The position numbers were made by a program, and so were the translations under genes. Under the pieces are notes generated by a model. It saw nothing but the letters and a program-made list of their open reading frames with translations. It ran no database searches and was not told the DNA's origin. From the NCBI RefSeq assembly GCF_028618695.1, contig NZ_JAQIVI010000801.1, positions 1 through 6,425 on the forward strand: a DNA stretch of 6,425 nucleotides. The letters are read 5' to 3'. This stretch comes from Natrinema soli (GTDB taxonomy: Archaea > Halobacteriota > Halobacteria > Halobacteriales > Natrialbaceae). Within the stretch, counting starts at the first letter, position 1. Every line of letters starts with the position of its first letter. Of this stretch, positions 1 to 5,266 are shown piece after piece.

Positions 1-216
1 GCCGACGCCGCGTCGGAGTCGGGCACCGGTATCGAGCGGGCCAACTCGGTCGCGACGCCCGTCGAAAGCGACGGCGCTCCCGCGACCGACGTACCGACGG
101 AGTTCTACTGCCCGCGGTGTGACTACGTGACCGCAGGCAACGGCGGCTCGCTGCGCGCTGGCGACATCTGCCCCGACTGTCGAAAGGGGTATATCAGCGA
201 GCGCCAGCGCCAGTAG
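1..216 (+). CDS. C-terminal end of a zinc-ribbon protein (5' truncated, possibly DUF7093-like)
   Basis: An open frame enters from the left edge in frame 1 and ends at TAG 214-216, giving 71 visible residues. The first 33 or so are a low-complexity acidic and Ala/Ser/Thr-rich segment, probably a disordered linker. The last part holds two CxxC knuckles, CPRC (visible residues 37-40) and CPDC (57-60), 16 residues apart, which is a zinc-ribbon arrangement; the chain ends in a short charged tail. A C-terminal ribbon of the form YCPRC...LRAGDICPxC recalls haloarchaeal DUF7093-type proteins, but that assignment is from memory and the N-terminal half is outside the window. The function is unknown; such ribbons usually bind zinc structurally or contact nucleic acid or protein. 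Codon use matches the neighbours. I am confident it is coding and not confident of the family. Confidence 0.8.
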   Translation, partial: ADAASESGTGIERANSVATPVESDGAPATDVPTEFYCPRCDYVTAGNGGSLRAGDICPDCRKGYISERQRQ

Positions 217-234
217 TCGCCCGCACGACCCCGA

Positions 235-251
235 CAACCTTCGAGAGGTTG
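235..251 (+). terminator. Small hairpin after the zinc-ribbon gene, possible terminator
   Basis: CAACCT (235-240) and AGGTTG (246-251) form a perfect 6-bp stem around the loop TCGAG, starting 18 bases after the TAG stop. No T-run follows it, so a termination role is only suggested by position. Confidence 0.3.
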
Positions 252-373
252 CGTCCCCGCTCACTCGCGCCTCCGTCCGCGGTTGATCGGTCAGTGTCCT
301 GGCCGGAGCGGATTCGAATACTACTGCAGCCGTCTCAGTGATCCGTTCTCGCACCGAAACCGATCAGCAGGCC

Positions 374-401
374 GAAACGTTTCCTATGAAAAGAGGTAAA
401 C
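374..401 (+). promoter_or_regulatory. Putative archaeal promoter of the DUF5611-like gene with overlapping palindrome
   Basis: A purine-rich BRE-like stretch (GAAAAG, 388-393) is followed by an A/T-rich GGTAAAC (395-401). The latter is centred about 28 bases before the ATG at 426, the right distance for a leaderless or very short-leader haloarchaeal transcript. Just upstream is a perfect 10-bp palindrome GAAACGTTTC (374-383), which could be an operator or part of a BRE. The TATA match is weak, and no Shine-Dalgarno sequence precedes the ATG. Confidence 0.35.
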
Positions 402-425
402 GGTCCGCCGTGTTTCTCCCAATCC

Positions 426-809
426 ATGAAGGAGTACAAGATGCGCCGCGGCGAATATCTCGAGGAGCGAATTCCGGACATGGAGTCGACCGTCGAGGAC
501 TACTTCGGTCCGATCACGGGGTCCGAGGAGTACAAGGGAAGCGATCTCTTCGTCATCGGCGAACCCGACAACCCCGTCTTCGAGAAAGTCGTCGTCGGCA
601 CCATCGAGTACTCCGGCAAGAAGGACAAACTCGCCGTCGAGTTCTACGAGCGCGACCCCACCGAACTCGGCCCCGACGAACTCGAGGCCGCGGGCGATGC
701 CGTCGACGCCAAAAACGACTTCCTGCTCGAGGCGACCGGTCGCGACGCCAAGTCACGTCGCGAATCGATGAAGCGGACGGTCGAAGACGACCCGGATCAC
801 GACTTCTAA
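426..809 (+). CDS. DUF5611-like acidic protein of unknown function
   Basis: The gene encodes 127 residues, ATG 426 to TAA 807-809. The N-terminus MKEYKMRRGEYLEERIP and the overall length fit the small conserved archaeal family DUF5611 as I remember it; no function is known to me. Visible features are a basic start (residues 1-16), a central part of likely beta strands (residues 37-75: DLFVIGEP, FEKVVVGTIEYSGKKDKLAVEFYERD), then a helical acidic region (78-103) and a charged tail ending DDPDHDF. There is no signal peptide, membrane segment or cysteine, so it is a soluble cytoplasmic protein with a typical halophile acidic surface. This ATG was chosen because it gives the family-like N-terminus and sits a proper distance from a promoter-like element. 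A longer frame from 338 covering the same DNA is an Arg-rich shadow. It appears to be a single-gene unit, followed at once by a large inverted repeat (811-883). Confidence 0.85.
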   Translation: MKEYKMRRGEYLEERIPDMESTVEDYFGPITGSEEYKGSDLFVIGEPDNPVFEKVVVGTIEYSGKKDKLAVEFYERDPTELGPDELEAAGDAVDAKNDFLLEATGRDAKSRRESMKRTVEDDPDHDF

Positions 810-810
810 C

Positions 811-883
811 GACCTTTTACGCTGCGGTCTGTTGCGAACGCGGCGCTGAGCGCCGCGCTCGCAACGTCCCTCGGTAAAAGGTC
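811..883. repeat. Nested inverted repeat directly after the DUF5611-like gene (possible terminator)
   Basis: The outer arms GACCTTTTAC (811-820) and GTAAAAGGTC (874-883) are perfect 10-bp reverse complements. Nested inside is a second dyad: GTTGCGA (831-837) with TCGCAAC (859-865), one A/C mismatch (838/858), then CGCGGCGC (839-846) with GCGCCGCG (850-857) around the loop TGA. The structure begins one base after the TAA stop. The T-run in the left arm and the strong GC stem would suit transcription termination, but the length and nesting also recall a small palindromic element. I could not find an obvious target-site duplication (flanks TTCTAAC and GATCAAA). Confidence 0.7.
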
Positions 884-969
884 GATCAAAAGCACTCCTC
901 CCTCCCTTACAGGTCGGTCGTCGGCCCGCTCGCTCAGCCGGTCTCACGGCCTCCGGCCGTTCGACTTCT

Positions 970-988
970 CGCGGCGCGTAGCGCCGCG
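970..988. repeat. GC hairpin sharing its arms with the 839-857 hairpin
   Basis: CGCGGCGC (970-977), loop GTA, GCGCCGCG (981-988) is a perfect 8-bp stem. The arms are identical to those at 839-846/850-857, where the loop is TGA. Two copies of the same 19-base hairpin lie 131 bases apart in a non-coding stretch. Confidence 0.65.
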
Positions 989-998
989 CACGGCTTCG

Positions 999-1070
999 CT
1001 CGCGGTGAGTTTCGTAAACCGCCTGCCCTCCCCCGGGTCAGGCGACTCACCGCGAGTGCGGTGAGCCGCC
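999..1070. repeat. Overlapping dyads that could form alternative stems
   Basis: CTCGCGGTGAGT (999-1010) is the perfect reverse complement of ACTCACCGCGAG (1045-1056). The second arm also takes part in a local hairpin: GGCGACTCACCGC (1041-1053), loop GAGT, GCGGTGAGCCGCC (1058-1070), with one mismatch at 1045/1066 (A·C on the + strand, a G·U wobble if the - strand is transcribed). The two stems cannot form together. Whether the region is transcribed is not known from the sequence. Confidence 0.5.
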
Positions 1071-1157
1071 TTCCCGGCCACGGCACCGACTGTTGTGGCT
1101 GTGGTTCCGACGAATGGCTTCGTAACGGCTTTCATCGCCGCGTCGAATCCCTCAGTA

Positions 1158-1343
1158 ATGGAATTTCAGGCGTTTCTCGCCGCGACGCTCGTCGGCCACA
1201 TCGGGTTCGCGATCTTCGTCACCGTCCACGCGTTCGCGACCGATCGCGACCCCGGCAAGTGGCCGTTCGTGACGCTCGCGTTCGGACTGGCCGGAATCGC
1301 GGCTTACTTCTTTTACGACTCGACGGAGTCGGGCCAGATCTAA
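1158..1343 (+). CDS. Small two-helix membrane protein, function unknown
   Basis: The gene encodes 61 residues, ATG 1158 to TAA 1341-1343. Residues 3-27 (FQAFLAATLVGHIGFAIFVTV and on) form one hydrophobic helix and residues 36-53 (PFVTLAFGLAGIAAYFFYD) a second. They are joined by a short polar loop, TDRDPGKW, with a brief acidic tail DSTESGQI, so the product is a membrane-embedded hairpin. The frame is open further upstream with a GTG at 1095, which would add 21 residues (MAVVPTNGFVTAFIAASNPSV). I prefer the ATG because the short form is a complete helical hairpin and the upstream part lies close to the repeat cluster, but the longer form cannot be excluded. I do not recognise a named family. 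The gene converges on the symporter gene and probably shares a termination region with it. Confidence 0.65.
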   Translation: MEFQAFLAATLVGHIGFAIFVTVHAFATDRDPGKWPFVTLAFGLAGIAAYFFYDSTESGQI

Positions 1344-1376
1344 CAAAAGCCTCGGGCCACCGTGCCCGCGGTTGTT
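1342..1376. terminator. Shared bidirectional terminator-like hairpin between convergent genes
   Basis: Between the small membrane gene stop (1341-1343) and the symporter stop (1382-1384), CGGGC (1353-1357) pairs with GCCCG (1364-1368) around CACCGT. The stem can extend imperfectly through GCC/GGT to AAC...GTT. An A-run lies on the left (AACAAAA) and a T-rich GTTGTTT on the right, so each strand reads a T-rich tract after the stem. The position and symmetry suit termination from both sides. Confidence 0.45.
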
Positions 1377-1381
1377 TACGT

Positions 1382-2707
1382 TCAGTCGGTTACCGAGACG
1401 GGTTGGTCGGTATCCGTCCTCGAGCCGTCGCTCCAGACTCCCCCGGAGAGATCGATTCCACCGGTCCACTTGCCGACGACCGATGCGACGGCGAGATCGC
1501 CGGTCACGTTGTTCGTCGTCGCGATCCGGCCGAGGATCGGGTCGACGCCCGCGACGAATCCGACGATTTCGAGGGGAAGCCCGACGGCGCTCAGGATGAC
1601 GGTGAGCATGATCAGGCCAGCACCGGGGACGCCGGCTGTGCCGATGCTGATCAGGATCACAGTCGCAAGGACGAGTACCTGATCGGCCAGCCCCAACGAG
1701 ACGCCGACCATGTTCGCGGCGAAGACGACCGTCACAGCCTGCCTGATCGCCGCCCCGTCCATGTTAATTGTCGCGCCGAGGGGCAGTCCGAAGCCGTAGA
1801 CCGACTCGTCGATCCGCATATTTGTCTCCGCATCAGCGATTGTCACCGGCAGGGTACCACTCGAGGAGCGGATCGTAAAGGCCGTCACCATGGCGTCTTT
1901 CGCGCCGCGCAGGAACGCCAGCGGTGACTTCCCGAGGATGCCCAGAGTCATTACGCCGAGATAGGTAACCGTCATGTGAATCGTGACCCCGACCGCGATG
2001 ACGGCAACGAGCGCGCCGAGCTGGACGATCGCGCCCAGCCCTTCAGTGCCGATGGCGGCCGCCATCAGCGCGAAGACGCCGATCACGCCGTACTCCATGA
2101 CGCCCCAGACGATCTTGAACAGCGCCTCGGTGCCGGCGTCGACGAATGCGAAGAAGCCGTCAATTGCGTCCACGATCGAATCCTCGGTTGCCGACTCGCG
2201 GACCATCGTTAGCGCCAGTCCGAAGACGATTACGACGAAGATCGTCGCGAGGATATTTCCCTCGACCATCGCCGCCAGCGGGTTCTCCGGGACGATGCCG
2301 AGGACGACTTCCGAGACGGACGGCGGCTGTGCTTCCTGCGCCTCGCCACCGGTAAACTCCACGGCCGTCCCCGGATTGAACAGATTCGCGACTGCGAGAC
2401 CGATCACGGCCGCGACCGCTGTCGTCGCAGCGTAGAGAGCGACGGTGAGGCCGCCGACCTTGCCGAGTTTCGACGGTGTCAGCTTGCGCATCCCGCCTAA
2501 CAGGGTAAAGACGATCAGTGGGATGATCAGCATCTCGAGCAAGCGCAAGAAGAGGTCGCCCAGCGGGTTGAGGACGCCGGCTCGCTCACCGACGATCGCG
2601 CCGACTGCAGTCCCGAGTGCGAACGCGACCGCGATGCGGTAGACGATCGGGACGGACCGATACCGGTTCCAGGCGGACCGTACCGTCGATTCCTGAGTTG
2701 TGCTCAT
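1382..2707 (-). CDS. Dicarboxylate/amino acid:cation symporter (glutamate transporter family), atypical substrate site
   Basis: The gene encodes 441 residues, ATG 2707 to TGA 1384-1382: a full-length secondary transporter of the DAACS (GltPh/EAAT/DctA) family. It moves an organic solute across the cytoplasmic membrane with sodium or protons. The family signatures are in order: TM3 with Y92, T95 and T96; the HP1 re-entrant loop TIRSSSGTLP (278-287); TM7 with NMDGAA (315-320); the HP2 loop GTAGVPGAG (356-364); and TM8 with NNVTGDL (399-405). The sodium-site residues N315, D317, N400 and D404 are kept. The residues that hold the acidic side chain in GltPh are not: T314 corresponds to A319, D394 to G393, and R397 to A396. 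An acidic amino acid is therefore an unlikely substrate; a neutral amino acid or other small solute is more likely (inference). An additional Arg (R394) sits where GltPh has M395 and EAATs have Arg. The gene lies 110 bases downstream of pitA on the same strand and may have its own promoter. Confidence 0.93.
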   Translation of the reverse strand: MSTTQESTVRSAWNRYRSVPIVYRIAVAFALGTAVGAIVGERAGVLNPLGDLFLRLLEMLIIPLIVFTLLGGMRKLTPSKLGKVGGLTVALYAATTAVAAVIGLAVANLFNPGTAVEFTGGEAQEAQPPSVSEVVLGIVPENPLAAMVEGNILATIFVVIVFGLALTMVRESATEDSIVDAIDGFFAFVDAGTEALFKIVWGVMEYGVIGVFALMAAAIGTEGLGAIVQLGALVAVIAVGVTIHMTVTYLGVMTLGILGKSPLAFLRGAKDAMVTAFTIRSSSGTLPVTIADAETNMRIDESVYGFGLPLGATINMDGAAIRQAVTVVFAANMVGVSLGLADQVLVLATVILISIGTAGVPGAGLIMLTVILSAVGLPLEIVGFVAGVDPILGRIATTNNVTGDLAVASVVGKWTGGIDLSGGVWSDGSRTDTDQPVSVTD

Positions 2708-2735
2708 GGCACTGATCTATGAACGGGACCTACCA

Positions 2736-2743
2736 ACACGTGT
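2736..2743. promoter_or_regulatory. Palindrome upstream of the symporter gene, possible operator
   Basis: ACACGTGT is a perfect 8-bp palindrome lying 29-36 bases before the symporter ATG, about where a TATA box or an overlapping operator would be. No convincing TATA box was seen in the 110-base pitA-symporter gap, so this is only a candidate site. Confidence 0.25.
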
Positions 2744-2817
2744 CGCTACCGGTGAGAGTAACCTGCTCCTGTGACGGGCGATCGGCGACCCGTGGCGGAG
2801 AGGCTGCGCCGGCAACG

Positions 2818-4338
2818 TCAGGCCAGGAAGACGTGTCGCGGTCGGTCGACGAGGACGTCGCGGCCGAACTCGACGGCCTCCGAGAAGGCGTCGCTCCGGA
2901 AGAACTGCATGGCGTCCTCGCGGGAGTCCCAGCGGCTGGCGATGAACATGTCGTTTTCGTCCTCGCGGTTGATCAGCAGGTCCGTCTTGCGGTGGCCGTC
3001 CATCTCCGCGAGGAGGCCGGCGGCGTCCTCGAACGCGCCGGTGAAGTCACCGCGGTGATCGGGTTTGACCGTGTAGAACATCCCCATCGTGCCCCAGGAA
3101 TCGCCCTCATCGTCACCCGCTTGCCGAACGATATCGGGGAGATCGGCGAGGAACCCGGCGGCCGTGTTCGCGGCGCGTTCGGTGTCCCAGAGGCTGACGA
3201 TTGCGGTCTCCGCATTATCACCGCCGCCCCGAGGTTCGTACACCGCCGTCTTCACGTGCGTATCGTAGTGATCGAAGTTCCCCCGCAGTCCGTCGACCTC
3301 CTCGAACAGTTTGTCGGGATCGGCCGCGGAGTAGAGCACGACCGCGTGGACGTCCTCGCCGTGTGGCTGGCCCGCGTAGACGCCCAGTTCCTCGAGTTCG
3401 CTTCGAACGTCCTCGTCCCCGTCTGCGTCGTCACCGTGGTGGCCACCGGAGCCGCCGTGGTGGCCGTCCGAGTCCCCGTGATGATGGCCGCCGGAGTCGC
3501 TCTCGGCGTGTGGGTGGCCGTGTTCGCCGTGGGCGCTCTCGGCGTCGCCCTCCTGTGGAACCGGCTCGCCCGCGAGGAACGCACCGAGGTTTTCAGGGGG
3601 GAAGCGCCGGCCCGAGAGGAATCGGCCGAACTCGGCGAAGCGGGAACTCGAGGGATCGAAGCGCATCTCGTAGAGCAGTTCCTTCACGTCGGTCGGATCG
3701 TCGCCGAACAGCGTCACGCCCCACTCGAAATCGTCGAGACCGACGCTGCCGGAGATGATCTGCGTGACGCGGCCGGCGTACTCTCGACCGATGTCGCCGT
3801 GTGAAGACAGGTGTTCCGCGCGCTCGTCGAAGGGCAGATCGTACCAGTTGTCTTCCGGTCCGCGACGCTTGTCCATCGGGTAGAACGTCACGAACTCGGT
3901 GTCGGGAATCTCGGGCGTGAGCCGCGACTCGATGTAGCGCGCCAGGCCGGTGTCCTCGACCTCCGCATCCTCGTCGAAGTAGTCCTCGGACATGTAGCCC
4001 GAGACCTCCGTCACCGAGAGGTAGGAGTCGGCCCGCTCGGTGAACTCGGCGAGCGCGGTGTGTTCGAACCGCCGCTCGAGCGTGTCGATGTCGGCGAGCG
4101 TCGGTCGCAGGTGGAGCACGAGCAGGTCGGCCTTGTGGCCGAGCACCGCAAACGTCGCCGATTCGCCCTCGTCAGCGTCGTCGACGGCCTCGCTGGCCGC
4201 GAGGTAGTCGATGCCCTCCTCGATCGCTCGCGAGCGCCGCCGCTCGGGCGCGTCTCGCCAGGCGTCCCAGTCGACCGACCGGAAGTCGTGGAGGACGTAC
4301 CAGCCCTCTTCGGTCTGTGGCGGTCGTCGTCGTTCCAT
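2818..4338 (-). CDS. pitA: PitA-type fusion: chlorite dismutase/coproheme decarboxylase domain + His-rich linker + ABM-like domain
   Basis: The gene encodes 506 residues from ATG 4338; a GTG two codons upstream (4344) is also possible, but ATG gives the family-like start MERRRPPQTEEGWYVLHDF and lies a proper distance from a TATA-like box. Residues about 10-256 form a chlorite-dismutase-family heme domain. It carries FYPMDKRRG with Y153 and K157, matching the catalytic Tyr and Lys of coproheme decarboxylase (ChdC/HemQ), and HGDIGREYAGRVTQ with proximal heme-ligand H180 and distal Q193. The Y-to-H (27) and H-to-Q (13) spacings equal those I recall for Listeria ChdC. Chlorite dismutases have a distal Arg instead, so chlorite breakdown is unlikely. 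Residues 270-301 are a flexible Gly/Asp/Ser linker with 11 histidines. Residues about 331-506 hold two ABM-like (dimeric alpha-beta barrel) units, the second with SRWDSREDAMQFF. The same architecture is known as PitA in Haloferax volcanii. It is a soluble cytoplasmic protein. A role in turning Fe-coproporphyrin III into heme is inference. It is divergent from a PadR repressor gene. Confidence 0.93.
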   Translation of the reverse strand: MERRRPPQTEEGWYVLHDFRSVDWDAWRDAPERRRSRAIEEGIDYLAASEAVDDADEGESATFAVLGHKADLLVLHLRPTLADIDTLERRFEHTALAEFTERADSYLSVTEVSGYMSEDYFDEDAEVEDTGLARYIESRLTPEIPDTEFVTFYPMDKRRGPEDNWYDLPFDERAEHLSSHGDIGREYAGRVTQIISGSVGLDDFEWGVTLFGDDPTDVKELLYEMRFDPSSSRFAEFGRFLSGRRFPPENLGAFLAGEPVPQEGDAESAHGEHGHPHAESDSGGHHHGDSDGHHGGSGGHHGDDADGDEDVRSELEELGVYAGQPHGEDVHAVVLYSAADPDKLFEEVDGLRGNFDHYDTHVKTAVYEPRGGGDNAETAIVSLWDTERAANTAAGFLADLPDIVRQAGDDEGDSWGTMGMFYTVKPDHRGDFTGAFEDAAGLLAEMDGHRKTDLLINREDENDMFIASRWDSREDAMQFFRSDAFSEAVEFGRDVLVDRPRHVFLA

Positions 4339-4362
4339 GCTCACCGGTTGGGACGGGATCGC

Positions 4363-4383
4363 TAAGAAGGACCGGGTTTCGGT
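4363..4383 (-). promoter_or_regulatory. Putative pitA promoter (leaderless)
   Basis: Read on the - strand, TTCTTA (4368-4363) is centred about 27 bases before the pitA ATG (4338), as expected for a TATA box of a leaderless haloarchaeal transcript. Upstream lies ACCGAAACCC (4383-4374), which contains the CGAAA often seen in haloarchaeal BRE elements. The gap between CGAAA and TATA (8 bases) is longer than usual, so the 10-mer may be an operator instead. Confidence 0.45.
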
Positions 4384-4437
4384 GAGCCCGCCGCTGACGT
4401 CGCGCCGGCGGCCGAGACCGTCGCCGACTCGCCCCCA

Positions 4438-4518
4438 TCGGAGCCGCCGACCTTCGGACCGCCGCCGTCGGAGCCGCCCCTCGAACCGCCGCCGGGGTCG
4501 ACGACACCTCGAACCGCC
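4438..4518. repeat. Degenerate GC-rich short tandem repeats between pitA and padR
   Basis: The core TCGGAGCCGCC occurs at 4438-4448 and 4468-4478, with variants TCGGACCGCC (4454-4463) and TCGAACCGCC (4481-4490 and 4509-4518). The spacing is irregular (13-28 bases). The - strand translation would be Gly/Ser/Asp-rich without a domain, so I read this as low-complexity DNA, not a gene. It separates the two divergent promoters. Confidence 0.45.
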
Positions 4519-4531
4519 GATCTCGAGCGCG

Positions 4532-4546
4532 ACCGAAACCCTTTAC
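4532..4546 (+). promoter_or_regulatory. padR promoter: BRE-like CGAAA and TATA-like TTTAC
   Basis: CGAAA (4534-4538) inside ACCGAAACCC (4532-4541) is followed directly by TTTAC (4542-4546). The TATA centre is about 29 bases upstream of the ATG at 4573, consistent with a leaderless or near-leaderless transcript. No Shine-Dalgarno sequence precedes the start, which agrees. The same 10-mer occurs in mirror orientation at the pitA promoter. Confidence 0.55.
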
Positions 4547-4572
4547 GTGCGTCCGTTTTATCCACGACGTAT

Positions 4573-5097
4573 ATGCGGAAAAGTGGGCCGCCGAAGGGAC
4601 TCATCGCCTACCTCGTGCTCGAACTCCTCGAGGAGAAGCCCCGGTACGGCTACGAGATCCTCAAGGAGATTCGCGAGATCAGCGGCGGTCACTGGGAGCC
4701 GTCGTACGGCTCGGTGTATCCGATCCTCTACAAGTTCGAGGAGAAGGGCTGGGCCGAGCGCATCGAGCGCGAGGACGAACCCGATCGGAAGTACTTCGAA
4801 CTCACCGACGACGGTCTCGCCGAACTCGAAGAGCGCCGCGAGAGCGGCTCGGAGAAGGCCCGTGACTTCGCGGACGTCATCCTCGGCTTCTTCCACGTCT
4901 ACGCGGCCTTTTCGACGGACGACCGGTTCGAGATCCCCGAGATGGACGGCGAGTGGCGCTTCGACGAGGCGTTCAGCCACTGGGTCGTCGAACAGGTCGT
5001 CCGCCACCACGAACACTACTTCGATACCGAGTTCGAACGCCTCGAGGCGACGCCCGAGGAGTTCTCCGAGCGCCACGGCGTCGATGTGGAAGACTGA
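4573..5097 (+). CDS. PadR-family transcriptional regulator
   Basis: The gene encodes 174 residues, ATG 4573 to TGA 5095-5097. Residues 9-86 are a PadR winged helix-turn-helix: GLIAYLVLELLEEKPRYGYEIL (helices 1-2, with the hallmark RYGYEI), PSYGSVYPILYKFEEKGW (43-60, recognition helix), and a wing plus YFELTDDGLAELEE (74-87). Residues 90-160 form a longer helical C-terminal part, probably for dimerisation and ligand sensing. It has aromatic clusters (FFHVYAAF) and a histidine cluster HHEH (145-148), which could bind a metal or heme; this last point is inference. PadR proteins are usually repressors that bind palindromes overlapping their own or neighbouring promoters and are released by small molecules. 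The gene is divergent from pitA across 234 bases, so pitA and padR itself are the natural targets. It converges on the protease gene. Confidence 0.92.
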   Translation: MRKSGPPKGLIAYLVLELLEEKPRYGYEILKEIREISGGHWEPSYGSVYPILYKFEEKGWAERIEREDEPDRKYFELTDDGLAELEERRESGSEKARDFADVILGFFHVYAAFSTDDRFEIPEMDGEWRFDEAFSHWVVEQVVRHHEHYFDTEFERLEATPEEFSERHGVDVED

Positions 5098-5140
5098 GTC
5101 GGACGACGGTCGCCTCTCCGTCAGTTCCGGCACACTCGCG

Positions 5141-5155
5141 ACCCGCCAGACGGGT
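5141..5155 (+). terminator. Weak hairpin between convergent padR and protease genes
   Basis: ACCCG (5141-5145) pairs with CGGGT (5151-5155) around CCAGA, 43 bases after the padR stop. The stem is only 5 bp and no T-run follows, so it is a weak terminator candidate. Nothing else notable was seen in the 169-base gap 5098-5266. Confidence 0.2.
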
Positions 5156-5266
5156 GCGCCGATACCTGATTACAGCAGACAGTATGCGGGGACGACAGTT
5201 CGCGCCCGTTCGACGCAGTACTCGAGGGGGACGGCCGATTCGGTGCGCAGCTGTGCGACGGTTCGA

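Larger units (their letters stand above)
810..1157. other. 348-base gene-free region rich in inverted repeats
   Basis: No reading frame here has the acidic composition or codon pattern of the flanking genes; open frames are Arg-rich shadows. The stretch contains the nested dyad at 811-883, a short hairpin ACGGCC/GGCCGT (946-951/955-960), the hairpin CGCGGCGC-GTA-GCGCCGCG (970-988), a dyad at 999-1010/1045-1056, and a 13-bp arm hairpin at 1041-1070. It could be a terminator cluster, a decayed mobile or palindromic element, or a structured RNA. The promoter of the following small membrane protein gene should also lie here, but I see no good TATA box. Confidence 0.5.

Noticed and set aside
811..1157. 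Insertion sequence or transposase remnant
   Set aside because: Inverted repeats are present, but I found no transposase fragment and no target-site duplication, so a mobile-element call is not supported.
1061..1927. 288-residue open frame on the + strand, opposite the symporter gene
   Set aside because: It runs antisense to the conserved DAACS gene, has an Arg/Asp/His-biased composition without a domain, and overlaps the small membrane protein gene. Long antisense frames are normal in GC-rich haloarchaeal DNA.
2719..3804. 361-residue open frame on the + strand, opposite pitA
   Set aside because: Its Val/Ala/Glu-rich translation mirrors the pitA codon pattern and no domain is recognisable; pitA on the other strand has catalytic motifs.
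2818..4338. Annotation of pitA as a true chlorite dismutase
   Set aside because: The distal position has Gln (Q193) and not the Arg needed for chlorite dismutation, while the ChdC Tyr and Lys are present.
4362..4604. 80-residue Gly/Ser-rich - strand frame between pitA and padR
   Set aside because: It comes from the GC-rich degenerate repeats, overlaps both promoters and the padR start, and has no recognisable feature.
4558..5133. 191-residue open frame antisense to padR
   Set aside because: It lies entirely opposite the PadR domain and is Leu/Glu/Val-rich with no motif.
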